Shown here piece after piece: positions 26,973-35,928 of a stretch of 64,000 bases of DNA. Source of the DNA: Longimicrobiales bacterium (GTDB lineage Bacteria > Gemmatimonadota > Gemmatimonadetes > Longimicrobiales > Gaopeijiaceae); NCBI GenBank assembly GCA_951813395.1, contig OX638356.1:909340-973339 (forward strand), in the 5' to 3' direction. The position numbers and the translations under genes are program-made. Positions within the stretch are counted from its first letter, which is position 1. The number at the start of each line of letters is the position of its first letter. The notes under the pieces were generated by a model. It searched no databases, was not told where the DNA came from, and saw nothing but the letters and a program-made list of their open reading frames with translations.

Positions 26973-28477
26973 CAGGCCGTGGAAGAAGTGGCTCGCTGGG
27001 GAGCTGGTGGCGGAAGCGGCAAGAACGACGTGATTGCGGTTTTGTTGTGCATCAGGCGGCTGAGCGGCGGACGGGGCCGACCTGTGTGCCCTGGAGGCCG
27101 AGAACGCGCCCGATGTGGCGAAAGAAGGCGGCAAGACTGTGTGCGGACGCGTCGGCGAGAGCCGCGGCCGCCGCTGCGAGGCCCTGCAGGCCACGCGGGG
27201 TGCCGAAGCCGAAACATTTGCGCATCACCAGCGAGAGGTTGAAGGCCGCGGCGTGAACGAGCATCCGTTTTCGGATCTCCTCGTGTCCGCGAACGTGGAC
27301 GCGGCGCAACCCTCCGCTGCCGAGCAGGTGCGCGAACGTCCGCTCCAGCTTCTCCCCTCGCTCGCGCAGCAGCCGCTTTCCCCGCTCGCCCTTGATGCGG
27401 CGGCGGTTGCCGTACACGGCCTCCTGCGCGTCCCGCTTGCCCTTCCACTTCCGGCGGCCCCGGTTCGGCTCGCTCACATAGGTTCGCAGTCCCCGCTTCT
27501 TCACGCCCGTCATGGTCGCGTTCGAGTGGTAGCCCTTGTCGCCCACCACTTCCTTCGGCTCCGCTCCCACATCCGCCAGCCGCTGCTCCGTCTCGTCCAG
27601 CGTCACCGGCAGCGACGCGGTGTCGCCACCGTCCATCGTCTGCACCGTGACGGCGGCCACCGCACCGGTCTCCATGTCCACCCCCACCTCGAGCTTGTGA
27701 GCCAGGCGGGTCCTGCCGTCCTTCATCTTCGTGATCCGCGCCTCCGGGTCGTGCGGATGCTTCCAGTCCTTGTTCGACCCCTTCTTCGGGCGCTTGCGGT
27801 CCATCTTCGCAAGGTCCTGCCGCGTCGGCGTCTCGATCCCCGACGCTTTCGCCAACTGCTCCAGCCACGCGTCGTACTCCGTCCCCTCATCACGCCTCAC
27901 GATCGCGCGCATCGCCGCGTTCGCCTCCAGCGTCGTCGAATCCACCCCCACCGTCTTGCCTCGCAGCAGCCCCGACTCCTGCAGCCGTTCCAGCACCCAG
28001 CCGAACACCGCCCCGTGGGCTTCCAGGCTCAGCCGCTTGCGCGTCTTCGACAGCGTGGAATGCTCCGGCGGCGTCTTCGCCAGACCGTAGCCCAGAAACT
28101 CCCGCAACGAGATCGAGTCCCTGCACCGCCACGCGATACCCCGCTCCGATCCGATCCCCTCCAGATATCCCACCATCAGCATCCGGAAGTACACGCCCGG
28201 CGCGAGGCCCGGCCTACCCATCCGCTCCGCGTAAAACTCCCGGCACGTCTCCTCCGCGAACTCGTCGAAACCGCTCTTGCGCAGCAGCTTGTCCAGCGCC
28301 GCGTAGAACGGGTTGTCCAGCGCCCCGACCGCACTGGCCGCGATGAACAGCTCCTCCTGCCGCTCACCGGGCATCTTGCCTATCGCCATCGCCGTCACCT
28401 CTCGCTGAGGTCCTCGTGTCCTCCTAATTTAACTCATTCACAAGAGCCTCGTGGGGCGGATTTTATCCACGGCCTGT
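26972..28477. mobile_element. IS5/IS1182-type insertion sequence inserted beside IS630
   Basis: Terminal repeats: left GCAGGCCGTGGA, right end complementary to ACAGGCCGTGGA (28,466-28,477). TA flanks both sides (26,970-26,971 and 28,478-28,479). The left TA is the same dinucleotide that bounds IS630, so this element entered after IS630. The single transposase gene is on the minus strand. Confidence 0.8.
27052..28389 (-). CDS. IS5/IS1182-type DDE transposase
   Basis: 445 residues from the ATG at 28,389, which has GAGAGG eight bases upstream; a GTG at 28,398 is an alternative. The N-terminal DUF772-type block is YFRMLMVGYLEGIGSERGI and TPPEHSTLSKTRKRLS. Catalytic blocks: TVGVDSTTLEANAAMR (first Asp), EVVGDKGYHSNATM (second Asp), GNRRRIKGERGKRLLRERGE and following for the last acidic residue. 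No interruption is visible. A shadow frame exists on the opposite strand along the whole gene. Confidence 0.9.
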   Translation of the reverse strand: MAIGKMPGERQEELFIAASAVGALDNPFYAALDKLLRKSGFDEFAEETCREFYAERMGRPGLAPGVYFRMLMVGYLEGIGSERGIAWRCRDSISLREFLGYGLAKTPPEHSTLSKTRKRLSLEAHGAVFGWVLERLQESGLLRGKTVGVDSTTLEANAAMRAIVRRDEGTEYDAWLEQLAKASGIETPTRQDLAKMDRKRPKKGSNKDWKHPHDPEARITKMKDGRTRLAHKLEVGVDMETGAVAAVTVQTMDGGDTASLPVTLDETEQRLADVGAEPKEVVGDKGYHSNATMTGVKKRGLRTYVSEPNRGRRKWKGKRDAQEAVYGNRRRIKGERGKRLLRERGEKLERTFAHLLGSGGLRRVHVRGHEEIRKRMLVHAAAFNLSLVMRKCFGFGTPRGLQGLAAAAAALADASAHSLAAFFRHIGRVLGLQGTQVGPVRRSAA

Positions 28478-28578
28478 TAGCCCCTGGTGGGGTGACTACA
28501 CTACTATACCATTTGGCCTAGCCAATGCGTCGTGCCAATTCGCGGCAACAGGCTCCTCAAGTTCCAAGTAGGCGAGAA

Positions 28579-29211
28579 TCAACCTACTTCTCCTACCGGT
28601 TGCTCCAGTGGAAACATGCTTTGGGCTTTCTCTAGGTTGCCATTGCGCATCAGCCCAATCAGCATGAACGCACGGCCACTCCAAGCGTCACTATGCACAT
28701 CTGTTGGGAATCGTACTCCAAGACCGCTCAGACGGTCGAGTAACGCATACCAACGAACCTCGTATTCCGCGGCCAGATGGGGCGCATGCTGATCTGGCGA
28801 ATCGAAGTACTTCGCAATCGTCAAGGCGTCGTCGGCCCAACTCAAGAACAACTCCCTCTCTGAGGGACCAGCTTGTTCTAGCGCTGGGCGTGATGGTTTA
28901 TCGACTTTTCGTGCAGGGTCATTGAGAGCAAGGCCCCGCCGGTAGATCTTGCGAAGTGCGATGGCTACGAGCACCGCGCCGTACACCACCGGTACATAGC
29001 CAATCCTTGCGACGAGGAACTGATGGGTCGCCGGGTGCGAAAACCACTCCCGTACGGGCTCCAAGAGAAGGGGAACGGACGCAGCCCAGGCAGCCAACCA
29101 AGTCCATACCCGCTTGATGTCGTCCCGAAACCCCGCGATCGAGAAGCCATGGTAAAGGATCCGGACAGCTGTCACCACCCCTTGCAATCGATTCTTCCGT
29201 TCTGATGCCAT
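28579..29211 (-). CDS. Hypothetical membrane protein with cytoplasmic tail
   Basis: 210 residues. Two hydrophobic segments (about residues 36-56, WTWLAAWAASVPLLL, and 70-87, IGYVPVVYGAVLVAIAL) form a hairpin. A soluble C-terminal domain of about 115 residues follows (SERELFLSWADDALTIAKYF, then SGRAFMLIGLMRNGN). I do not recognise the family. Base composition is lower in GC than the core genes. It stands alone, opposite in direction to the Mrr relic and next to the stacked IS elements. Membrane-plus-soluble layout is common among accessory-island effectors, but nothing here proves a role. Confidence 0.65.
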   Translation of the reverse strand: MASERKNRLQGVVTAVRILYHGFSIAGFRDDIKRVWTWLAAWAASVPLLLEPVREWFSHPATHQFLVARIGYVPVVYGAVLVAIALRKIYRRGLALNDPARKVDKPSRPALEQAGPSERELFLSWADDALTIAKYFDSPDQHAPHLAAEYEVRWYALLDRLSGLGVRFPTDVHSDAWSGRAFMLIGLMRNGNLEKAQSMFPLEQPVGEVG

Positions 29212-29559
29212 GCCGCATCGTAAATGCGTTTTCGTCCTGGGTCAATCACGCTGGCGAGTAACTGCTTCATCCGCGAGAAAGGACCGGTCCCGGACCCGTG
29301 TTCGGATCGGTCAGACGGCGAGTGTACCGGATTCCTGTCTTTCAGGGCAAGTGGACGGCTTGATCGGCCTGCCCACAGCGGGGGGGCAGCACAGAGCGGG
29401 CGCGCTCCGCGCGGAAGTATGAGGGGTCATTGCCTCCGAACCCGCGCAACTATCCGGGCCAGAGAAGCGGACGACGACCGACCGTGTGGGGGTCAATCGA
29501 AGCGCGCTGCAACGCGACCAGGAGGGTGGATTGCGGGCAGCCGGTGAAATGCGAAGCCC
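29212..29559. other. Intergenic stretch, no gene seen
   Basis: About 350 bases between the membrane protein and the DUF2283 gene. Short frames exist on both strands but none has a ribosome binding site, a recognisable motif or believable composition. The promoter of the membrane protein gene should lie at its left edge. Confidence 0.4.
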
Positions 29560-29790
29560 GTGTTTAGGTCACCACTTGCGCGCGAGAGGCAGTCAGAGTT
29601 CAGAAGTCTCTACATCGAGCTCAGCGAAGAGCCCAGCGTGGAGACCAGGGAAGTGTCCGATGGCGTGAACGTGGATATCGGTGCGCGCGGGAACCCGGTT
29701 GGCTTCGACATCGATCGCGCCGCGAACCACCTTGATCCTTCCTCACTGGAAACAACCGCACTGCCGCTCCGCTCCTACAGGATCGGGTAA
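29560..29790 (+). CDS. DUF2283-family protein, possibly N-terminally eroded
   Basis: 76 residues. The DUF2283 core is clear: SLYIELSEEPSVETREVSDG, then VNVDIGARGNPVGFDIDRAA, closing SLETTALPL. Family members are small antitoxin-like or orphan proteins that start with a short strand such as 'xYYPETDSLYIEL'; here that strand is replaced by SPLARERQSEFR, so the beginning may be frameshifted. The GTG start at 29,560 is the only in-frame choice. DUF2283 genes often accompany a DUF4258 toxin-like gene, but none is visible upstream. Confidence 0.65.
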   Translation: MFRSPLARERQSEFRSLYIELSEEPSVETREVSDGVNVDIGARGNPVGFDIDRAANHLDPSSLETTALPLRSYRIG

Positions 29791-30073
29791 CGGGCACGCC
29801 GCCGAGACTCTGGCTCGATTCATCCCTTTCCGGATCCGCAACCGGCACATCGCCCCACATCCCGGTCCCGGAAAATCCGAGACACTGTCGCGGAATTCTC
29901 CGTATCCGGCCACCTCGCCCGGTCTAGCCGCCAATCGGCGCAAGCGTCCGATACGGTACGCGGGCGGGTCGGCCACTCCACCCACGGGTGCCGAGTGCTT
30001 GCTCCGGCAGAACGAGTCCGTCAGAATTGGGGCAGGCTTCGGGAAATCCGCCTCCTCTTCGAACGAGGACAAT

Positions 30074-30867
30074 GTGACCAGCAAGGCAATCCCCGGGTAC
30101 CAGGACCTTCTCTGGCCGACCCTTCGAGTGCTGAAGAACAGAGGTGGCTCCGCGTCCATCCTACACGGCGACGGCCCGCAGACGGAAGTCGATTATCGAG
30201 CCGCATGGGCTCGCACTAACTTGAAGTGGATCGGAGCCATCGACAATACCAGAAGGGGCATATGGGCGATCACCGACATCGGAAGAAAGATCTCTTCGGA
30301 AAAGCAAGTGCAAGAGTTGGTCCGGCAGGAACGCGGGAAGCAACAGAAGCAGAGGCAAGAACCACCCGCGAAGGGCACCGATAACGACGGCAGCGACGGT
30401 CAGCACGAATGGCGAGATGAAGTGCTGGCGATAGTACGTGGCATAGCCCCCGACGCGTTCGAGCGCCTATGTCAACGGGTTCTCAGAGAGTCGGGATTCA
30501 CGAAGGTTGAAGTCTCAGGACGTTCAGGCGACGGCGGTATCGACGGAGCTGGTGTGCTAAGGGTTGAACTCATCTCATCTCTTTCCATGTCCGTTTTCAG
30601 TGCAAGAGATATACCGGTGCGGTCGGAGCCAGGGAGATTCGAGACTTCCGAGGGGCAATGGTTGGTCGCGCGGACAAGGGTCTATTCATCACGACGGGTC
30701 ACTTTACAAGAGATGCGATTCGCGAAGCTGTACGAGACGGAGCGCCGGCAATTGACCTCATTGACGGGTTAGCGCTTTGTGAGCTCCTGAAGAGCCTGGA
30801 GTTAGGAGTGCGGACGCAGACCGTGGAAGTCACGAAGCCGAAACCGGAGTTCTTCAAGGGACTGTGA
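30074..30867 (+). pseudogene. mrr: Mrr-family restriction endonuclease, frameshifted
   Basis: From a GTG at 30,074 the product reads TSKAIPGYQDLLWPTLRVLK, the usual Mrr N-terminal winged helix, then DYRAAWARTNLKWIGAIDN. About 20 residues expected between KNRGGSASI and LHGDGPQTEV are missing in frame. The C-terminal Mrr catalytic domain begins AFERLCQRVLRESGF with SGDGGIDGAGVLRVELI. At 30,573-30,585 a five-base direct repeat (TCATC TCATC) shifts the frame; dropping one copy restores SFHVRFQCKRYTGAVGA and on to GLFITTGHFTRDAIR, ending at 30,867. The PD-(D/E)xK residues (D of GGID, QCK) lie on both sides of the shift. Mrr cuts modified DNA; this copy should be dead. Confidence 0.8.
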
Positions 30868-31169
30868 CCGGGCAGCTGAGACGTTTCCACAGCCTTCGAG
30901 TAGCAAGACTGCCCGCCCTTTGAGACCGGGAATTCGGAAAACGATGTCTGCCGAATCTCCTCGGTGGAAACGGAAAACACCATCCGCCGCTTGTGGAGCT
31001 CCGGCGGAATCTCCCTGAAATCCAGGTAGCAGCACCGAAACTACCCAGGTAACGACCGGAGAGCCCGCGCCTTCGGACTCGCGGGCCTGGGACATGCTCG
31101 AGTTCGTCCTTGCATCATTACACAACGATACTGTTGACAACGAAATTGTTGTGTGTACCTTTGTGACCC
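30868..31169. promoter_or_regulatory. Promoter/operator region of the large ATPase gene
   Basis: The region has no gene. Near its end lie a perfect -35 hexamer TTGACA (31,134-31,139) and an inverted repeat ACACAAC (31,120-31,126) / GTTGTGT (31,148-31,154) that encloses it. No good -10 hexamer is seen 17 bases on. The dyad around the -35 box would suit repression. The AT-rich character contrasts with the flanks. Confidence 0.4.
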
Positions 31170-33680
31170 ATGACCACCCAACCTGCCTCCACCATCCGCA
31201 AGTTCAACCCCGGCCTGCTCCAGTCGGACGAGGAGATCAGGGAGCAGTTCGTGGTCCGTGGTCACGAACTCGGCCTCCTGCTCGATGACCTGCGGGGCAA
31301 CATCAGTTCCCCCTCGTGTCAGCACATTCTCGTGGTCGGGCCTCGCGGGCGGGGCAAGACCATGCTGCTCGCACGGGTCGCGGCAGAGTTGCGTAGCAAC
31401 GAGGACTTCGCCGCGTCCCTATTGCCGGTGCGGTTCATGGAAGAGAGCCAGGAAATCTTCAGTCTCACAGACTTCTGGCTGGAGACCATGTTCCATCTGG
31501 CCAACGAAATCGACGATCACGATGCGAGGGTGGCGCGGGAACTCCGTGACACACGGGCTGCACTTTCGCCGCGCTGGCGGGAGCAGATCACCGAGGCGCA
31601 GGCCCGCGCCGCCGTACTCGACGCTGCGGATCGACTGGGCAAGCAGTTGGTTCTCATTGTCGAGAACCTGCAGTCTCTCTTCCAGGACGTCCACGACGAT
31701 TTCGGCTGGCAACTCCGCGAAGTCCTTCAAACGGAACCGCAGGTCATTCTGCTGGCCTCCGCCACCAGCCGCTTCCGCGAATTGGACGACGTGAGCGAGC
31801 CGTTCTTCGAGATGTTCCGCATCGTCGGGCTCGAACCGCTCGACACGGAGGAGTGCGGTCGCCTGTGGGCAGTCGTGAGCGGGAAGCGCGCGAGCCGGTC
31901 CGAAGTCAGGCCGCTCCAGATTCTCACGGGCGGCAATCCTCGCCTGCTGGTGATGGCGGCCGAGTTCGCCCGGCATCGCTCCCTCCGCCGGCCGATGTCC
32001 GAACTGGTCACCGTGATCGACGAGCACACCGAGTACTTCCGTGGTCACCTGGAGGCCCTGGCGAAGACGGAACGGCGCGTGTACGTGGCGGTGCTCGACC
32101 TGTGGCAGCCCTCTTCGGCGAGCGAGATTGCGGCACGGGCGCGCGTCGACATTCGGGTGGCGTCGACCATGTTGGGGCGGCTGGTCCTACGCGGTGCCGT
32201 CAACCGGCAGGGCCGCGGTCGGAAGCGGCTGTATTCGGCCGCCGAGCCGTTGCACAGCATGTACTACAAGCTGCGGCGCGAGCGGGACGAGGCGGCGGTC
32301 GTCGAGAACCTGATCCGATTCATGGTGGCGTGCTATGGATTCGAGGATCTGGTAAACTTCGTCGCGCCGCTGTCGACCGAGGTGGCCGAGTCGGATGCCC
32401 TACGCCGGGGCGTCCGGCGGGCGCTTGGAGCCAGGCCGACCTTGGGCGACCGCGACTTGGATGTGAAGTGGGGCGCCATCCAGCAGGTCTCGTACGTGGC
32501 CGAAGCCCTTGCCGAGTCCGCCGCCACCCAACGCCTTCGCTCCGACATCGAAGCTGCGCTTGCGGAGGAACGGTACGAGAAGGTCGTCAGTCTGGTCGAC
32601 AGGTATGTCGCGGATGGGTGGCTTGAGAGCCCGGAACCATTGGCGGCGATGCGCACTGCCTGGACGACCTATCACCTGTCGTTCGCGCATGCGCAATTGG
32701 GAAACCCGCGCGCTGTGCTTTCAGTCTCCGACAGAGCAATGGTACTTGCCGACCACCCCAATTCCACGATTCTGGCTTGGACGGCGCCAACCCTGGTGGC
32801 GCGAGCGGCGGCACAATTGCAGCTCGGGGACTTCAGTTCCGCGGTCGAGACCTGCGACGATATCGTACGCCGATTCGGATCCTGGCCGCATCGCCCCTTC
32901 AGCGCGGTGATCGCAGAAACACTTGTCACACGGGGATGCGCAAAGGCTCATATCGACGATGATCGGGACGCCATCCGGGACTACGACGAAGTAGTAGATC
33001 GATTCGGCGATAGCCAGCTCCCAGAAATCCAGGTAAGCCTCGTTGTCGCGCTGATGAGCAAGGCCCTTGCATGCCGACGCCTCGGCGACACGGAAGAAGA
33101 GATCCGCAGTTACGATGCCGTCATTGAGCGCTTCGATTGCTCTGATGCCCTGGATATCCGGCAGGATGCGGCCGTGGCGCTGAGCTGGAAATGCATGGCG
33201 CAGGCCGGTATTGGTCTCGCCGACGAAGCTCTTGTGAGTTGCAAGAGGCTGGAAAAGACGGTTCACTCTTGGCCGACGGATGAGGAAGATCCATCGGCAA
33301 AATCTTGGGTGGAATGGTTGAAATGGCGCGCGGAAGGGGCGAGGTCGTTGGCCCTGGCCGTCCAGAAGAATCATCGTGCCTCGCTGGACTCTTTTCGGGC
33401 TGGCTATGCCGTGTTTCTGCCCGACTACAGGATGACGACGCAGGAGATGCTGGACTTGGCGGCCAAGTTGGTCGCGAGAGGCGTTCCACCCCTAGACCTG
33501 CTGGCGGTTCTTTCCAGCGACACCGCCAAGTCCGGAACGCTGCATCCCCTGCTCGTAGCCCTGCACCAGCGCGCGGGTGACGGAGTACGAGCTCCCAGGG
33601 AAATCGAAGAGGTGGCCGCCGACGTTCGTGGGCGGTTTCGCGAGGCCGAGGAACGGATGCGCACCGCGACATCCACCTGA
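31170..33680 (+). CDS. Large P-loop ATPase with C-terminal TPR-like repeats (STAND-like)
   Basis: 836 residues. Walker A is GPRGRGKT at 57-64; a Walker B-like stretch QLVLIVENLQSLF lies near residue 160; sensor-like LLASATSRF near 190; then a winged-helix region (SSASEIAARARVDIRVASTM). The second half (about 430-800) is all helical with repeated TPR-like units (VRRFGSWPHRPFSAVIAETL, VDRFGDSQLPEIQVSLVVAL, IERFDCSDALDIRQDAAVAL), each around 45 residues. This NTPase-WH-repeat layout is that of STAND sensors, many of which detect phage proteins. No obvious effector domain is fused and the neighbours do not supply one. Role inferred from architecture and island context. Confidence 0.75.
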   Translation: MTTQPASTIRKFNPGLLQSDEEIREQFVVRGHELGLLLDDLRGNISSPSCQHILVVGPRGRGKTMLLARVAAELRSNEDFAASLLPVRFMEESQEIFSLTDFWLETMFHLANEIDDHDARVARELRDTRAALSPRWREQITEAQARAAVLDAADRLGKQLVLIVENLQSLFQDVHDDFGWQLREVLQTEPQVILLASATSRFRELDDVSEPFFEMFRIVGLEPLDTEECGRLWAVVSGKRASRSEVRPLQILTGGNPRLLVMAAEFARHRSLRRPMSELVTVIDEHTEYFRGHLEALAKTERRVYVAVLDLWQPSSASEIAARARVDIRVASTMLGRLVLRGAVNRQGRGRKRLYSAAEPLHSMYYKLRRERDEAAVVENLIRFMVACYGFEDLVNFVAPLSTEVAESDALRRGVRRALGARPTLGDRDLDVKWGAIQQVSYVAEALAESAATQRLRSDIEAALAEERYEKVVSLVDRYVADGWLESPEPLAAMRTAWTTYHLSFAHAQLGNPRAVLSVSDRAMVLADHPNSTILAWTAPTLVARAAAQLQLGDFSSAVETCDDIVRRFGSWPHRPFSAVIAETLVTRGCAKAHIDDDRDAIRDYDEVVDRFGDSQLPEIQVSLVVALMSKALACRRLGDTEEEIRSYDAVIERFDCSDALDIRQDAAVALSWKCMAQAGIGLADEALVSCKRLEKTVHSWPTDEEDPSAKSWVEWLKWRAEGARSLALAVQKNHRASLDSFRAGYAVFLPDYRMTTQEMLDLAAKLVARGVPPLDLLAVLSSDTAKSGTLHPLLVALHQRAGDGVRAPREIEEVAADVRGRFREAEERMRTATST

Positions 33681-33693
33681 GGAGGATCCGTCT

Positions 33694-33805
33694 ATGAGGA
33701 CCCACGTCACAAGAGGCCGGACACGATGCGTGGTTCAGTTCTGCCAGACCCCAAGGCCCTTCGCCCGTAGCCGCTCGGCCAGCGCGCGCTCCTTGGCAAA
33801 CGCAC
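33694..33805 (-). repeat. Uma2-like C-terminal tail relic, copy 1
   Basis: On the minus strand it encodes KERALAERLRAKGLGVWQN followed by TGA. A second copy about 1 kb away (34,700-34,807) is about 90 per cent identical by eye in the same orientation and encodes RERPLAERLRARGLGVWQN and TGA. The tail looks like the C-terminal coiled segment of Uma2-type endonucleases. No catalytic domain is attached, so both are remnants. Confidence 0.5.
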
Positions 33806-33898
33806 GGTAGGGGCGCCAGCAAGGTCAGGCCCTGGTCCTTCGTAGGCGGATCGAACGGAGACGATACTGACCTCCAGGGCGTCCCGTGAGGGGTCAAG

Positions 33899-34600
33899 TC
33901 AGTCGTCCTTCGCGACATTGTTCTCGTACACGATCTCGCCATCTCGCCTGAACAGCAGCCCTTGAAACGGATCCGGAAGGCTTGACAGGCCGTGTCCGGC
34001 AGACGCCTTGCCCAGAAAGATCCGGTCGCCCCGATCGCCCACGGAAACGCCCACCTCACCCGTCAGGTCGTCCAGGAACAACACGAGACCCTCGGTGCTG
34101 CGATTCGAATCGAGACCAAGCGTCACACGATAAGTACCGTCTATGTCGAGCAGGCCATAGCCCATCCGCTCGAATCCCTCGGCGTCATTGATTACCATGC
34201 CCGTGCTCGGCCCGATTCGCTTGCCGATGTTCGGATCGGGCTTCGGGTCGCCGAGGGCAATCCGGTCGAAACCGTCCTCGCTCAGGATGAGGATACCATT
34301 GGTTGAGTGGTTGTAGTCCTGATACCAACCCATATACTCCTCTGAAAAGCGGGGTCCCCAGACCTCCCGCACCCTGGCTTCGTCGGTACGGACGCGGTTG
34401 GCTGCCTCGGGAATCGGTGCGCCGATAAGGATCCTTTCGCGTCCCGCGTCGTCCTCGATGACCAGCCCGCGCGCACGCAACACGCCGTCCGTCTCGGTCC
34501 CGCTCCTGAAGAACAGGGCGACCAGTGCAATGGTTATGAGTGCGGCGTACGCCTGGAGCCAACGGATCGCGCGTGTCAGTCGTTCGGAATCGTCACTCAC
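33899..34600 (-). CDS. Hypothetical protein with one N-terminal membrane helix
   Basis: 233 residues. One membrane helix (about residues 16-32, AYAALITIALVALFF) follows a short charged start, with no cleavage motif, so the protein is probably anchored with its bulk outside. The remainder is a series of strand-rich repeats around a motif like ER(I/M)xxG / DxxGxxRV (GRERILIGAPI, DRIALGDPKP, GTYRVTLGLDSN, GDRIFLGKASAG), spaced about 40 residues, suggesting a small beta structure. I do not know the family, though similar repeats occur in other proteins annotated as hypothetical. It is bracketed by the two Uma2-like tail repeats. Confidence 0.65.
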   Translation of the reverse strand: MSDDSERLTRAIRWLQAYAALITIALVALFFRSGTETDGVLRARGLVIEDDAGRERILIGAPIPEAANRVRTDEARVREVWGPRFSEEYMGWYQDYNHSTNGILILSEDGFDRIALGDPKPDPNIGKRIGPSTGMVINDAEGFERMGYGLLDIDGTYRVTLGLDSNRSTEGLVLFLDDLTGEVGVSVGDRGDRIFLGKASAGHGLSSLPDPFQGLLFRRDGEIVYENNVAKDD

Positions 34601-34699
34601 AGACCCTCCTTGGGAACGGGGCGTTCTTCCTGGTCGAGTGGGACTTCGACTGTCTCGCGGCCTGTGGACACGGGCGGCAGCCGAATGGTTGCACGCCGG

Positions 34700-34807
34700 G
34701 CATGTGGACCCACGTCACAAGGCAGGACACGATGCGTGTCAGTTCTGCCAGACCCCAAGGCCCCTCGCCCGTAGCCGCTCGGCCAACGGGCGCTCCCTGG
34801 CTTCTGC
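34700..34807 (-). repeat. Uma2-like C-terminal tail relic, copy 2
   Basis: Partner of the copy at 33,694-33,805, in the same orientation. The shared block includes the words CCCACGTCACAA, GACACGATGCGT and a long run over CAGTTCTGCCAGACCCCAAG. The two copies bracket the single-helix protein gene. The surrounding stretch 34,601-34,965 contains no other gene. Confidence 0.5.
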
Positions 34808-34965
34808 TCCGCGCTGACGCTGGAGGGGGTGGCCGCCGGACCGGATCCGGCCTGGGGAGCCGCTACCGGAGTTCGTCTATCTCGTCCTGTACCATGGCGA
34901 CGCCCCCTGAACTGCCCCGGCCAGCGCGGCGGAATTGTTCCAGCGCTCCGATCCGGGTCTTGCCC

Positions 34966-35718
34966 CTACCCCCCCACCCGGGCGAACAGCTCCGCGTCGT
35001 TGTCACAGTCGATGATGGCGTCCGCGACCTCGGCCAGCCTTTCCGGATCCGCGATATCCTCCAGCACCCGGGACAGTTGCTTCGCCGTCTCGACACCAAA
35101 CTTCCTCGTTGCCAGACGCCCTACGAGCGCCCGCCCTTCGGCGCGTCCGCGCTCCAGACCCTGCTCCAGTCCACGCTCCAGTCCACGCTCCAGACCCTTC
35201 TGGACACCGTCTTGGTGAACCTGCTCTCGCATCTCCTTGACTCTCTCGTACATCGTCTCTTCCTCCATCGACGTCCTCATCCTCACCAGTTCCTCTTCGG
35301 GAATCTGCCACGCTTCCGCAGCACCCGCCACCCACGAAACCAGCGCCTTGCGGAGTTCCGCGAACCCAGGCCCCGGAAACCGGCCGGACAAGCCGCGCAT
35401 GACCCGCCGGAGGTTCTCGGGCGAGGGCTCCCGCTCCATCTTCCCGAGCGAGGTGACGAGATCCGTCGAGGGCGGGCCCTGCTCGCCGATCCTCTGCAAG
35501 TCGAGCAGGAGATACCGCGCCCGCGGCAGATAGCGCGGCAGCGGTGTCGGCACCCGGGCGATGAGCTCGGAGATGTCCGTTGCGGCCCGCCAGCGGGCCT
35601 GGCCGTTGTAGACCGTGACCGGTAGGACCGGCGGCAGCTTGTCGCCCGCCTTCAGCTCTCTCCGGCGGAGCAATTCCTCGTAGGTCAGACAGATGTATGT
35701 CAGAATGCGGAGGGTCAT
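34966..35718 (-). pseudogene. Rpn-family nuclease (transposase_31-like), N-terminally truncated
   Basis: From ATG 35,718 the frame gives 250 residues: MTLRILTYICLTYEELLRRR, then KLPPVLPVTVYNGQARW, a classic Rpn/YhgA segment. The same frame continues upstream without a start codon and encodes LLWKIRFRGSWLYLLILLEF and QSESDHF, which belongs to the Rpn PD-(D/E)xK core (the E of LLEFQS is catalytic). Before that, homology stops and an in-frame TAA is met near 35,918, so roughly the first 60 family residues are lost. The C-terminal part has a repeated GLERGLERGLEQGLERG tract matched by a tandem DNA repeat. Probably inactive. Confidence 0.7.
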
Positions 35719-35928
35719 GAAGTGGTCGCTCTCCGACTGGAACTCGAGAAGAATCAGCAGGTAGAGCCAACTGCCCCGGAAACGAATCTTCCAGAGCAGA
35801 TGACCGGTCGCCGGAGAGTCGCGGATTCCGGGGCGTCCCCGGAGTCCCTTGCCGGACGCCCCGCACCCGGTTTCCCGGAGGTCACTCCTGGTCAGACGCG
35901 CTTACCGCCCCCCCTCGGAATCCCGGAC

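Larger units (their letters stand above)
25722..28521 (+). pseudogene. 39-codon ORF split by two stacked insertion sequences
   Basis: The ATG at 25,722 follows a strong GAGGAGGAGG ribosome binding site. The frame reads MAEHPSKGPDPPAPCRLPVN up to 25,799, where IS630 has entered at a TA. Past the second element, 28,480-28,521 continues GCC CCT GGT GGG ... TAG. Removing both elements and the TA copies restores one 39-codon frame ending APGGVTTLLYHLA. I do not recognise the peptide. The fit of frame, ribosome site and stop argues for a real small gene; a leader or chance frame remains possible. Confidence 0.5.

Noticed and set aside
28481-28499. A word resembling the IS630 left terminal repeat (GGGTGACTACACTA) after the second IS
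   Set aside because: It fits within the rebuilt 39-codon ORF and lacks a matching transposon body; two central mismatches.
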